The notes: generated by a model from the letters alone, not told the origin. Counted from the stretch's first letter, positions 9,784-25,868 are shown. The stretch: DNA of 64,000 nucleotides from Erythrobacter litoralis (GCF_001719165.1 NZ_CP017057.1:930001-994000), one strand, 5' to 3'. Translations and numbers: made by a program.

Positions 9784-9787
<4 letters not shown>
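8351..9787 (-). CDS. lhaA: PucC-family MFS protein, LH1 assembly factor
   Basis: A 478-residue, 12-helix major facilitator of the PucC/LhaA family. The start at 9787 (MSQRPRLADTW) overlaps the bchM stop by 4 nt; longer readings upstream run through bchM and were discarded. Family segments are VSVGMAMVLLNGTLNRVMIVE and the cytoplasmic HKSDTHRSFLGWRRVPYIWAG. LhaA aids LH1 assembly, perhaps by handling bacteriochlorophyll or nascent LH1 polypeptides. The position between bchM and puhA is standard. A second family member lies at 22173-23516. Confidence 0.93.
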
Positions 9788-15061
<5,274 letters not shown>

Positions 15062-15072
<11 letters not shown>

Positions 15073-16648
15073 AATGCGCCTTCGCCTCGTAAAGAGTTTC
15101 GACGTCGATCGGCCAGCGATCGTGATCCTGTGCGAATGCCTCGGTATTGCGGCGGGCCTTGCCGCGCACGAAGAACGGGATTTTCTTGAGTTCGCGTTCG
15201 GCCTCGTCGGTCCAGCGGTGGCTGTCGTCCCCGTCCGCATCGAGCGCTGACGGTGCGGCTTCGGCTTCTTCGAGCGACGCCAGTTCGTCATGAACAGGGA
15301 TGCGGGCGGCCGCCGGGCTGTGAGCTGCATGGTGGCTGGGTCCGGCATCGTCCGAAAATTCGAAATCCTCGCGGAACATGGTGAGCAGATGCTCCTCCAG
15401 CCCCATGACGAGCGGATGGACCCAAGTGTCGAAGATCACGTTCGCGCCTTCGAAGCCCATTTGCGGGCTGTGGCGGGCGGGGAAGTCCTGGACATGGACT
15501 GGCGCCGAAATCACCGCGCAGGGCATGCCCAGGCGCTTCGCGATATGCCGCTCCATCTGCGTGCCGAGCACCAGTTCGGGGGCCGCCTCGGCGATCGCGT
15601 CCTCGACCTCGAGGTGGTCGTCGGTGATGAGCGGCTCAAGCCCGTGTTCGCGCGCGGCGGCGCGGATGTCGCGGGCGAATTCGCGGTTGTAGCAGCCAAG
15701 GCCGCAGACCTCGAAGCCGAGTTCATCGCGGGCGATGCGCGCGGCGGCGACGGCATGGGTAGCATCGCCGAAGATGAAGACACGCTTTCCGGTCAGGTAG
15801 GTCGAATCGACCGAGCGGCTCCACCACGGCATGCGGGATCGGGTGTCGCCGAGGGCAGGCGTGGGATCTGCACCTGCCAACTCGGCGACTTCGGCGATGA
15901 AGGCGCGTGTGGCGCCTACGCCGATAGGGACGCTGCGAACAGCGGGCTGGTCGAACGTGCGTTCGAGCCAGCGGGCCGCTTCGTCAGCGATCTCGGGATA
16001 GAGGACGATGTTGAAATCCGCCTCGCCGATCCGGGTAATGTCGGCGGGGGACGCGTCCAGCGGCGCGACGAGGTTCACCTCGACGCCCAGCTGGGCGAGC
16101 ATTTTCCTGACCTCGACGAGGTCGTCGCGGTGGCGGAAGCCAAGCGCGCAGGGGCCGAGGATATTGGCCCGAGCCGCCCGGCCTTCACGGGGCGCGCGTT
16201 CTACATCGCGCCGGGCGAGGCCGCGCACGACCTGGTAGAAGGTTTCGGCCGCGCCCCAATTTTCCTTGCGCTGGTAGCTCGGCAATTCGAGCGCGATCGC
16301 GGGGCAGGGCAGGTCCATCGCTTCGGCGAGGCCGGCCGGATCGTCCTGGATCAGCTCGGCCGTGCAGGACGCGCCGACGATCATCGCCTGCGGCTTGAAC
16401 CGCTCGGCCGCTTCGCGCGCGGCCTGCTGGAACAGTTCGGCCGTATCCTTGCCCAGATCGCGCGCCTCGAACGTGGTGTAGGTCACCGGCGGACGATGAT
16501 TGCGCCGCTCGATCATGGTGAAGAGCAGGTCGGCATAGGTGTCGCCCTGCGGCGCGTGCAGGACGTAATGCAGCCCCTTCATCGCGGTCGCGATCCGCAT
16601 CGCGCCGACATGGGGCGGGCCTTCATATGTCCAGACCGAAAGCTGCAT
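15062..16648 (-). CDS. bchB: Dark protochlorophyllide reductase subunit B
   Basis: A 528-residue NifK-like subunit. With BchN it forms the catalytic heterotetramer that reduces ring D of protochlorophyllide. The N-terminus [18 protein letters not shown] is highly conserved and [13 protein letters not shown] carries the cluster-ligand region. The C-terminal DUF-like PCP-red helix region ([21 protein letters not shown]) is present, so the protein is full length. It starts 3 bp after the bchN stop and overlaps bchH by 11 bp. Confidence 0.96.
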
Positions 16649-16651
16649 CGC

Positions 16652-18519
<1,868 letters not shown>

Positions 18520-18552
18520 CGTATGTGATAGCCTCTGCTTTCGAGTGTGGAG

Positions 18553-18592
18553 ACTATGCGCATTGCAATGGGGGTGTCAACAAGATTGGACG
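18553..18592 (-). promoter_or_regulatory. bchF promoter with overlapping PpsR-type site
   Basis: On the minus strand, TTGACA (18580-18575) is followed by a 16-bp spacer and CATAGT (18558-18553), a plausible sigma-70 promoter 34 bp before bchF. On the plus strand 18575-18592 reads TGTCAACAAGATTGGACG: TGT, 12 bases, then ACG instead of the ACA of the known PpsR/CrtJ motif TGT-N12-ACA. The -35 hexamer is one half of this site, so binding would block RNA polymerase. Confidence 0.6.
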
Positions 18593-18608
18593 TTCATTTC
18601 TGTTGACA
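18575..18608. repeat. 8-bp inverted repeat in the bchF-ppaA divergent region
   Basis: TGTCAACA (18575-18582) and TGTTGACA (18601-18608) are exact reverse complements separated by 18 bp. The left arm is part of the PpsR-type site before bchF; the right arm faces ppaA. This could let one PpsR complex contact both directions. Confidence 0.6.
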
Positions 18609-18791
18609 TTGGACAGGTCCTGTCAGAGCCTGTTTGCGGAAATGCCGAAAAGGGCGTAGACCTCAGAGTCGCTGGTGCAGGGGGTCTGGGAGAGTTGTCC
18701 TCACGCATCGGCGGCGACGCGATCCGCGCCGTTCCCGGCAGGGGTCGGACCCGCACTTGGGTCCGGGTCGGGAGTTTGGGAGGGTCAGAAT

Positions 18792-19703
18792 ATGGCACAA
18801 ATGAAAAGCGCCGGCGTCTTTGGCGCAAGCTCTGCCGCCTTACGCAAGGTTATCACCAACCCTCTGTATCGCGATCGGCGCAAGGAAAAATCTGACGCCG
18901 CAGCGGCGGGATCCAGATCCGGGGATGCAATCAACACGATCATCGAGGGGGAGATCATCCCGCGCCTCATGATGGCCCATTCGGGCGGCGGCGAAGGCTC
19001 GCCTTCCGAAGATCGCCCGCGTGAGATCGAACCTGCCGATGCCGCCCGCTTCGCGATTCTGCCGCTCGAACTCGAGGCGGATGCTTTGCTCGAGGAGATC
19101 GACCGCTTTCTCGGCAAGGGAGTCAGTGTCGATGCGATTTATCTCGACCTGCTCGCCCCCTCTGCCCGGACGCTCGGAGACATGTGGGACCGCGACGAAT
19201 GCGATTTCATCGACGTGACGATGGGTCTGTGGCGGCTGCAGGAAGTCATGCGCGAAGTCGCGATGCGCGTTCCGGGCGATCCGACCCCCGGCCTCGGCCG
19301 CAAGGTCGCTTTGTTTTCGGCGATGCCGGGCGATGTGCATTCGTTCGGCACATTGATGATCGAGGAAGTCTTCGCCCGTGCGGGCTGGGAAAGCGAGGCG
19401 CTGGTCAAGCCGGAGCGACGCGAACTTCTCGACCGCCTGTCGCGCCGGCGTTACGATCTTGTCGGCCTCACGATCGCGCGCGATTGCCCGAGTTCGGCGC
19501 TCGCCAATCTGATCAAGGCGATGCGCAGCGTGTCCGCCAATCCGCAGATCGCGGTCCTCGTCGGCGGGCGTGTCATCAATGAAAACCCCGCCATGGTCGC
19601 CGAGGTCGGCGCAGATGGAACGGGGATCGATGCCCGCGCGGCACTTGCAACTGCGGAGAAGCTTGTCCATTCGGCGCACGCCGACACGCAAGAGATCTCC
19701 TAG
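18792..19703 (+). CDS. ppaA: PpaA/AerR-type regulator with B12-binding (SCHIC) domain
   Basis: A 303-residue protein. The start ATG at 18792 has GGGAGG 8-14 nt upstream; earlier in-frame starts lack this. The C-terminal half is a cobalamin-binding Rossmann domain with D-x-H-x-x-G (GDVHSFG, His183) and the VGLTIARDCPSS and VLVGGRVINENP segments. PpaA/AerR proteins act as antirepressors or co-regulators of PpsR/CrtJ in response to light, haem or B12. The gene lies directly before ppsR (12 bp gap), the conserved pair. It is divergent from bchF. Confidence 0.9.
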   Translation: MAQMKSAGVFGASSAALRKVITNPLYRDRRKEKSDAAAAGSRSGDAINTIIEGEIIPRLMMAHSGGGEGSPSEDRPREIEPADAARFAILPLELEADALLEEIDRFLGKGVSVDAIYLDLLAPSARTLGDMWDRDECDFIDVTMGLWRLQEVMREVAMRVPGDPTPGLGRKVALFSAMPGDVHSFGTLMIEEVFARAGWESEALVKPERRELLDRLSRRRYDLVGLTIARDCPSSALANLIKAMRSVSANPQIAVLVGGRVINENPAMVAEVGADGTGIDARAALATAEKLVHSAHADTQEIS

Positions 19704-19715
19704 GCTTGATTGTCC

Positions 19716-21140
19716 ATGCTGACCCGCAAGCATTCGATCGAGGGTAAAAACCCTTTCGGCCACGCTGCCGAACTGTTCGACACTCTCGATGCCGATGCAG
19801 CGATGAAGCTTGCCATGGTGGCGGGCGACGTCACCCTCGTTCTCGATGATACCGGCACGATCCTCGATGCTGCCTTCGATCCCAAGGATTTCCCCTCTTT
19901 CGAAGGGTTTGTCGGGACCAATTGGATCGAGACGGTAACCGAGGAGTCCCGCCCCAAGATCATGGAAATGCTGGCCGCCGCCCGGCGCGGTGAGGTCCAG
20001 CACTGGCGGCAGGTCAACCATCCCTCGCGCGATGGCGAGCTGCCGATCCGCTATGCCGTGCTCAGCGTCAACAAGGGCGAACATCGCATCGCCTTCGGGC
20101 GCGATCTGCGCGAGGCGGGAAAGCTGCAGGCGCGATTGCTGCAGGTCCAGCAATCGCTCGAGCGCGACTATCTGCGCATGCGCCAGCTCGAATCGCGCTA
20201 TCGCATGCTGTTCGAGCGCTCGCATGAAGCGGTGCTTATCGTGGAGGCCTCGAGCCTTCGGATCCGGGAAGCGAATCCGGCAGCGCATACGCTGCTCGGG
20301 GCGCGGGCGGGAAGCCTGCCGGGCAAGAAACTGCCCGGGATGGTCGACAAGTCGGCTCGCGACACGCTCCAGACTCTCGTCGGCGCGGCGCTCGTTTCCG
20401 ATTCGGTCAGCCCGATCCCGATCAAGTTGACGCGCAACGGGCGCGAGGTGAATGCCTCGGTCGCCGGCTTCACTCAGGATCGCGGCCAGTTCCTGCTGGT
20501 TCGCCTGGTTCCCGCAGGCGAACAGGATGGCGGCGAAGCCTCCCCCGTCCTCGACCTCGTCGACCAGATGCCCGACGCCTTCCTCGTTGCCGATGCCAAT
20601 CTCGAAGTCGTGAGCGCAAACAATGCCTTCGTCGAGATGGTCCAGGCCGCCAGTCTCGACCAGCTGCGCGGGCGGCATCTGTCGGAGTGGGTCGGACGCC
20701 CCGGGATCGACCTCGATCTCATCGAAGGCCAGATCGACCAGCACGGGGCAGCCCGCAATGTCGGAACGGTGCTGCGCGCAAGCGGAGAGACCGAGGGCGA
20801 GCCGGTGGAGCTTTCGGCGGTGCGCAGTTCCGGCGACAATCCGCTTTACGGCTTCGTGATACGCCCGATCGGACGCCGCCTGCGCGATCTGCCGCCTGGG
20901 GCGCAGGACCTGCCGCGTTCGGTTGAGCAGCTGACCGACCTCGTCGGGCGCATGTCGCTCAAGGATATCGTGCGCGAGAGTACCGACCTCATCGAGCGGC
21001 TCTGCATCGAAGCTGCGCTGTCCTACACGTCCGACAATCGGGCTTCGGCGGCTGAGATTCTCGGCCTGTCGCGTCAGAGCCTTTATTCCAAACTGCATCG
21101 CTACGGTCTCGGCAACCTGCCGAGCGACCCCGAGTCGTAA
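19716..21140 (+). CDS. ppsR: Transcriptional repressor of photosynthesis genes PpsR/CrtJ
   Basis: A 474-residue regulator. PAS-like domains lie at about 28-135, 165-280 and 285-400, with a Gln-rich helix (about 135-165) between the first two and a Fis-type helix-turn-helix at the end (NRASAAEILGLSRQSLYSKL). The family binds TGT-N12-ACA sites and represses bch, crt and puf genes. The ATG at 19716 is favoured over a TTG at 19710. The ribosome-binding site is weak, so translation is probably coupled to ppaA. Only one cysteine is present, Cys430 in the DNA-binding part; the second redox cysteine known from Rhodobacter is absent. Confidence 0.94.
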   Translation: MLTRKHSIEGKNPFGHAAELFDTLDADAAMKLAMVAGDVTLVLDDTGTILDAAFDPKDFPSFEGFVGTNWIETVTEESRPKIMEMLAAARRGEVQHWRQVNHPSRDGELPIRYAVLSVNKGEHRIAFGRDLREAGKLQARLLQVQQSLERDYLRMRQLESRYRMLFERSHEAVLIVEASSLRIREANPAAHTLLGARAGSLPGKKLPGMVDKSARDTLQTLVGAALVSDSVSPIPIKLTRNGREVNASVAGFTQDRGQFLLVRLVPAGEQDGGEASPVLDLVDQMPDAFLVADANLEVVSANNAFVEMVQAASLDQLRGRHLSEWVGRPGIDLDLIEGQIDQHGAARNVGTVLRASGETEGEPVELSAVRSSGDNPLYGFVIRPIGRRLRDLPPGAQDLPRSVEQLTDLVGRMSLKDIVRESTDLIERLCIEAALSYTSDNRASAAEILGLSRQSLYSKLHRYGLGNLPSDPES

Positions 21141-21223
21141 GCGTTTTTGACACAGCCCGACTGACGCGCCTGACACTATTTGTCGGGCGAAATGCGCTTA
21201 TTCCACGACGGCGATAACTCGAG

Positions 21224-21241
21224 TGTCAAAATAATTTGACG
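21224..21241 (+). promoter_or_regulatory. PpsR-type site upstream of bchG
   Basis: The sequence is TGTCAAAATAATTTGACG: TGT-N12-ACG, one base from the TGT-N12-ACA motif, with symmetric TGTCAAA/TTTGACG arms. Its right half, TTGACG at 21236-21241, could be a -35 element. The site is 29 bp before the bchG start. A small CAGGC-ATA-GCCTG inverted repeat (21253-21265) lies between it and the ATG. Confidence 0.6.
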
Positions 21242-21270
21242 CCTGCGACTGTCAGGCATAGCCTGCGCCC

Positions 21271-22173
21271 ATGGAAACGACCGTAGCCTCGACTCGCCAC
21301 GCGCCGATTCCCGCGCCGCGCGACGTCCTGCAATTGCTCAAACCGATCACGTGGTTCCCCCCGATGTGGGCCTTCATGTGCGGCGCCGTCTCTTCCGGGG
21401 CGGGGCTCGAGGGTCGCTGGTGGTTCGTCGCTGGCGGCGTGCTCTTGGCAGGGCCGCTGGTCTGCGGGACGAGCCAGGCGGTCAACGACTGGTTCGACCG
21501 CCACGTCGATGCGATCAACGAACCCGACCGGCCCATCCCTTCGGGAAGGATCGCGGGCCGCTGGGGTCTCTATATCGCGCTTATCGGCACGCTGATCTCG
21601 GCCGCGGTCGCGCTGGCGCTGGGCGAACTGGTCTTCGTCGCCGCGCTGGTGGGCCTCGCGCTCGCCTGGGGTTATTCGATGCCGCCTTTCCGCTTCAAGA
21701 CGAGCGGATGGACAGGGCCGCTGGTGGTCGGGCTGACCTATGAGGGGCTGAGCTGGTTCACCGGCGCGACCGTCATGCTGGGCGCTTTGCCTTCGAGCGA
21801 GGTGCTCGTCGTGCTCGTGCTCTACAGCCTGGGCGCGCACGGCATCATGACATTGAACGATTTCAAGGCGGTCGAAGGCGACCGCGCGACCGGCCTCAAG
21901 TCGCTACCCGTCGTCATGGGCGTGGAAGGCGCAGCGATCGTTGCGTGCGCGGTTATGGCCGCGGCGCAAGTGGTCGTTGTCGCGCTGCTGATGGGCTGGG
22001 GTTATTCGGTCTCGGCGAGCGTGGTCGGCATAGCGCTCGTCGCGCAATTCCTCGCGATGCCACGTCTGGTCAGCGATCCGGCCAAATATGCGCCTTGGTA
22101 CAACGGGGTAGGGGTCACGCTCTACGTTCTCGGGATGCTCGCGGCGGCGCTGGGGCTTGGAGGATATATCTGA
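21271..22173 (+). CDS. bchG: Bacteriochlorophyll synthase (geranylgeranyl transferase)
   Basis: A 300-residue UbiA-family membrane prenyltransferase that esterifies bacteriochlorophyllide a with geranylgeranyl diphosphate. The two Asp-rich motifs are seen as NDWFDRHVDAINEPDRPIPSG (about residues 72-92) and NDFKAVEGDR (about 195-205), among eight or nine hydrophobic segments. No Shine-Dalgarno is evident before the ATG. It overlaps the next gene by one base (TGATG). The bchG-orf-bchP order is the usual one. Confidence 0.96.
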   Translation: METTVASTRHAPIPAPRDVLQLLKPITWFPPMWAFMCGAVSSGAGLEGRWWFVAGGVLLAGPLVCGTSQAVNDWFDRHVDAINEPDRPIPSGRIAGRWGLYIALIGTLISAAVALALGELVFVAALVGLALAWGYSMPPFRFKTSGWTGPLVVGLTYEGLSWFTGATVMLGALPSSEVLVVLVLYSLGAHGIMTLNDFKAVEGDRATGLKSLPVVMGVEGAAIVACAVMAAAQVVVVALLMGWGYSVSASVVGIALVAQFLAMPRLVSDPAKYAPWYNGVGVTLYVLGMLAAALGLGGYI

Positions 22174-23516
22174 TGTCGCCAGGCGCGGTTTCGAAGGGTG
22201 GCCTTGGCTGGTTCGGCATCGTCCGGATCGGTCTCGTCCAGGCTTCGATCGGCGCTCTTGTGATGCTGGCGACGACCGTGCTCAACCGGCTGATGGTGGT
22301 CGAATACGCGCTGGCTGCCGCGATTCCCGCAGGGCTAGTCGCCTGGCATTACGCGGTGCAGCTTGCGCGGCCTTTGTGGGGCCATGGCTCTGATAAGGGG
22401 CGGAGGCGCGCGCCGTGGATCCTCGGCGGCATGGCGGTGCTGGCGCTTGCTTCACTGCTGGCCACCCAGGCGACGTTGATGATGACCTCCGAGCCCTTGA
22501 TAGGATTCAGCCTCGCGATCATCGCCTACACGCTGATCGGCGCGGGCGTCGGCGCGAGCGGCACTTCCGCGCTGGCCCTGCTGGCCTCCGCCGTTGCCCC
22601 GGCGCGGCGTTCTGCAGCGGCGGCGGTGACCTGGATCATGATGGTCGCCGGTATCGTCGTATCAGCTATAAGCGTGGGCGCGCTGCTCCAGCCTTATTCG
22701 CCGCAGCGGCTTCTGATCGTAGCCGGCGGGCTCGCGCTCACCGTCACCCTCATCACCGCGCTTGCTACCTTCCGGCTCGAGGGCCGACACGAAGTGTTCG
22801 AGGAAACTGCCAAGGACGAGCCCGCACCCGACTTCATGGCTGCCCTGCGCGAGATCATGAACGAACAGGCGGCTCGCCGCTTCACCATCTTCATCTTCGT
22901 CTCGATGATCGCCTTCAGCATGCAGGACCTCATCCTCGAGCCTTTCGCGGGTCTCGTCTTCGGAATGGAGCCGGGCGAATCGACCCAGCTCGGTGGTCAG
23001 CACCAGGGTGGCATCCTTCTCGGCATGATCGTTGCCGGGATCGGCGGCAGCGCCTTTGCCGGCCGGCTGCCAGGCGAATTGCGGCTCTGGGTCGTTGCAG
23101 GCTGCATCGGTTCGGCGTTCGCCCTTGCGACGCTCGGCGCGGCGGCGATGCACGGCCCGGGCTGGCCGATCGGTATCAATGTCTTCGTGCTCGGCTTTTC
23201 GAACGGCGTCTTCGCCGTCTCGGCGATCGGCGCGATGATGGGCCTTGCAGGATCCGGCCGGACCACCCGCGAGGGTGTCCGGATGGGCGTGTGGGGCGCG
23301 AGCCAGGCGATCGCCTTTGGGCTCGGTGGCCTTCTCGGAGCGCTGGGCGTGGACATTGCCCGGCAGATCATGGCGCATGATGGCAGCGCCTTCCGGTTCA
23401 TTTTTGCCATCGAGGCGATCCTGTTCGTGATCGCGGCAGGGCTCGCCCTGCGCACGACAGGCCCCAGCGCGGCTCCGCGAGTGGAACCCGCGCGCGATTC
23501 GGAGGTGTTCGCATGA
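22173..23516 (+). CDS. PucC-family MFS protein of the bchG-bchP operon (ORF428-type)
   Basis: A 447-residue, 12-helix PucC/LhaA-family protein. The start ATG at 22173 overlaps the bchG stop. Family segments include RIGLVQASIGALVMLATTVLNRLMV and the loop LWGHGSDKGRRRAPWILGG. It corresponds to the gene often called orf428 or bch2 between bchG and bchP in purple bacteria. The exact role is not settled; pigment handling or delivery is the usual suggestion. It overlaps bchP by 4 nt. Confidence 0.9.
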   Translation: MSPGAVSKGGLGWFGIVRIGLVQASIGALVMLATTVLNRLMVVEYALAAAIPAGLVAWHYAVQLARPLWGHGSDKGRRRAPWILGGMAVLALASLLATQATLMMTSEPLIGFSLAIIAYTLIGAGVGASGTSALALLASAVAPARRSAAAAVTWIMMVAGIVVSAISVGALLQPYSPQRLLIVAGGLALTVTLITALATFRLEGRHEVFEETAKDEPAPDFMAALREIMNEQAARRFTIFIFVSMIAFSMQDLILEPFAGLVFGMEPGESTQLGGQHQGGILLGMIVAGIGGSAFAGRLPGELRLWVVAGCIGSAFALATLGAAAMHGPGWPIGINVFVLGFSNGVFAVSAIGAMMGLAGSGRTTREGVRMGVWGASQAIAFGLGGLLGALGVDIARQIMAHDGSAFRFIFAIEAILFVIAAGLALRTTGPSAAPRVEPARDSEVFA

Positions 23517-24709
23517 GAGAGAAAATCTACGATGCCGTCGTCGTGGGCGGTGGCCCGTCCGGCGCAACTGCCGCGACCGACCTTGCCCTTGCCGGGCATT
23601 CGGTACTGCTGCTCGAACGCGGAGGCCGGATCAAGCCCTGCGGTGGGGCGGTGCCCCCGCGGCTGATGGAGGATTTCGACGTCCCGCAAAGCCTGCTCGT
23701 CGCCCGCGCGCGCTCGGCCCGGATGATCGCGCCGTCGGGCCGGGCCGTGGACATGCCGGTCGGCGAAATCGGCTATGTCGGCATGGTCGACCGCGAGGAA
23801 TTCGACGAATGGCTTCGCGAACGCGCGCGCTATTCGGGTGCGGAACGGCTCGAAGGCACATTCGAGAAGGTCGAGCGCGACGATGAAGCGCATCCGATCG
23901 TCACTTTCCGCCGCCAGCGCGGTGGCCCGATCGAACGGGTCCGCGCGCGTTGCGTGATCGGCGCGGACGGTGCGCGCTCTGCCGTGGCCAAGCAATGCCT
24001 GCCGGGTGCCGAACGTGTCCCGTGCGTCTTTGCCTACCACGAGATCATCAAGTCGCCCGAAGAGGATTCGGACGCCTATGATCACTCGCGCTGCGATGTA
24101 TTCTACCAGGGTAAGCTCTCGCCCGATTTCTATGCCTGGGTATTCCCGCATGGCGAGACCGCGAGTGTCGGAGTGGGCAGCGCGAACAAGGGCTTCAGCC
24201 TGCGCGGCGCGATTTCGACCATGCGCGCCGATCTTGGCCTGACGCGCTGCGAGACGGTCCGCCGCGAAGGCGCGCCGATCCCACTTAAGCCGCTCAAGCG
24301 TTGGGACAATGGGGCCGACGTGATCGTCGCGGGCGATGCCGCCGGCGTCGTGGCACCCGCTTCTGGCGAGGGGATCTACTACGCCATGACCGGCGGCCGG
24401 ATGGTCGCCGAGGCAGCGTCCGAATTCCTCAAGACCGGCGAGGCCAAGGCCCTGAAGAAAGCGCGCAGCCGCTTCATGCGGGAGCATGGTAAGGTTTTCT
24501 GGGTCCTCGGGATGATGCAGTATTTCTGGTATTCGAGCGACAAGCGCCGCGAGCGCTTCGTGACGATGTGTGACGACAAGGACGTGCAGCAGCTCACCTG
24601 GCAGGCCTACATGAACAAGAAGCTCGTGCGGGCGAAGCCGATGGCGCATGTAAAGATTTTCCTCAAGGATACTGCGCATCTGCTGGGCTTGAGGGAGGCA
24701 ACACGTTAA
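23513..24709 (+). CDS. bchP: Geranylgeranyl reductase
   Basis: A 398-residue flavoprotein that reduces three double bonds of the geranylgeranyl tail of bacteriochlorophyll a (or of its diphosphate) to phytyl. The FAD-binding VVGGGPSGATAATDLA is at residues 10-25, followed by CGGAVPPRLM, GADGARSAVAK and GDAAGVVAPASGEGIYYAM, all diagnostic. The ATGA overlap with the preceding MFS gene implies coupling. Confidence 0.96.
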   Translation: MREKIYDAVVVGGGPSGATAATDLALAGHSVLLLERGGRIKPCGGAVPPRLMEDFDVPQSLLVARARSARMIAPSGRAVDMPVGEIGYVGMVDREEFDEWLRERARYSGAERLEGTFEKVERDDEAHPIVTFRRQRGGPIERVRARCVIGADGARSAVAKQCLPGAERVPCVFAYHEIIKSPEEDSDAYDHSRCDVFYQGKLSPDFYAWVFPHGETASVGVGSANKGFSLRGAISTMRADLGLTRCETVRREGAPIPLKPLKRWDNGADVIVAGDAAGVVAPASGEGIYYAMTGGRMVAEAASEFLKTGEAKALKKARSRFMREHGKVFWVLGMMQYFWYSSDKRRERFVTMCDDKDVQQLTWQAYMNKKLVRAKPMAHVKIFLKDTAHLLGLREATR

Positions 24710-24719
24710 AACCCTCAGC

Positions 24720-25202
24720 ATGAAAGCAACCTGGATCATTCCGGTCGTCGTCGCCACGCTGGCCGCCGTTTGCGTGGCCGCGCTTGGGGCGACGATCACG
24801 GATCTGGGGCCGTGGTATCAGGGGCTCGAAAAACCCGACTGGACCCCGCCCGATCCCATGTTCCCGATGGCATGGACGCTGATGTATGCCCTCATCGTCG
24901 TGTCGGGCGTGACCGCGTGGCGAGCGGCGCCCGACAGCGCTGTCTCCGAAAGGATCGTCAGCCTGTTTGCGCTGAACGGCTTTCTCAACATCACCTGGAG
25001 CCTGCTCTTCTTCCGCCTTCAGCGGCCCGACTGGGCGTTCTACGAGCTCATCTTGCTGTGGCTCTCGATCATCGCGCTCATCATCTATTGCGGGCGCTAT
25101 TCGCGCGGGGCGAGCCTCCTGCTTGTCCCTTATCTGGGTTGGGTCAGCATGGCCGGTGCTCTGAACTGGGCAGTGGTAGAGCTGAACCCACCCTTCGGCT
25201 GA
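24720..25202 (+). CDS. tspO: TspO/MBR family protein
   Basis: A 160-residue membrane protein with five helices and the family signature W-Y-x-x-L-x-K-P-x-W-x-P-P (WYQGLEKPDWTPPDP, about residues 32-46), plus NGFLNITWSLLFF. TspO binds tetrapyrroles and in Rhodobacter links oxygen to PpsR-controlled pigment genes. It follows bchP by 10 bp in the same operon, a common position. No clear Shine-Dalgarno precedes the ATG. Confidence 0.93.
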   Translation: MKATWIIPVVVATLAAVCVAALGATITDLGPWYQGLEKPDWTPPDPMFPMAWTLMYALIVVSGVTAWRAAPDSAVSERIVSLFALNGFLNITWSLLFFRLQRPDWAFYELILLWLSIIALIIYCGRYSRGASLLLVPYLGWVSMAGALNWAVVELNPPFG

Positions 25203-25446
25203 GTAGGGCCGAGGCACGGCAGGCGCTTTTCGCGCCCGTGTGAATGTTCCCCGTTCCAGAACGCCTGGGGCCCCTTGCGCTCGGCCCCTCGAATTCAGTG
25301 CGCCAGGCGGTCCCCGAGTCCCCGATACCGCATCGCTGCTTGGCCCCATCGGATCTTCGCTTGAAATCACCCGCGGGTCTGGCGCGAGCTCATGGGCCTG
25401 TGGCAAGGCGAGTCCAACGCTTTTGCAGGATGGGGAGCCAATTCGA

Positions 25447-25701
25447 ATGTCCTGGCTGTTCGAGACCGGCCATGCCGCCGACATCATCCTTGCGGTGCTC
25501 TTGATCGAAGCCGGCTGGCTCCGCCGCAGAGGATGGAGGTGGCTCGACCTTGCCGGGCTGCTTGGCCCTGCCGCGCTGATCGTACTCGGCCTGAGGGGTG
25601 CGATGACCGGGGCCGAATGGCCGTTCATCGCGGTGCCGCTGGCGCTTTCGCTTCCGCTTCACCTGCTGGATGTCAGGCTGAGGGAAAAGGACGCGGCGTG
25701 A
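25447..25701 (+). CDS. Small membrane protein of the PGC, unknown function
   Basis: An 84-residue hydrophobic protein, start chosen at ATG 25447 with GGGGAG about 11 nt upstream; the longer frame from 25240 is low-complexity and lacks a ribosome site. Three hydrophobic segments are seen (AADIILAVLLIEAGW, LAGLLGPAALIVLGL, WPFIAVPLALSLPLHLL), with an Arg-rich cytoplasmic turn (RRRGWRW). It lies between tspO and the puf terminator in the bchG operon direction. I do not recognise the family. The codon pattern and neighbourhood make it a real gene; its role is unknown. Confidence 0.7.
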   Translation: MSWLFETGHAADIILAVLLIEAGWLRRRGWRWLDLAGLLGPAALIVLGLRGAMTGAEWPFIAVPLALSLPLHLLDVRLREKDAA

Positions 25702-25824
25702 AGAGCCGCCTGCCGGGGCGCAGGGTTCACGAGAGCTGATCCGGCCGACAGCACAGCCATAGGGAAGGCAAGCTTTCCGGCTAAACCTCGCCTTGCAGAT
25801 CGTCCTTGGTCTATCCCAATCATC

Positions 25825-25868
25825 CAAAGAAGAAGCCCGGCCGCGCCATTGGCGGGCCGGGCTTCTTC
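25825..25868 (-). terminator. Terminator of the puf operon
   Basis: A perfect 14-bp stem (25829-25842 with 25855-25868) with a 12-nt loop lies 62 bp past the pufM stop. On the minus strand the stem ends in pyrimidines running into TTTGG, consistent with Rho-independent termination of the puf transcript. It may also stop the bchG-operon transcript from the other side. Confidence 0.75.

Noticed and set aside
18603..18625. TTGACA at 18603 as the -35 of a ppaA promoter
   Set aside because: No acceptable -10 hexamer lies 15-19 bp downstream.
18840..21176. 778-codon open frame on the minus strand opposite ppaA and ppsR
   Set aside because: Antisense shadow of two recognised regulators; no domain, no ribosome site.
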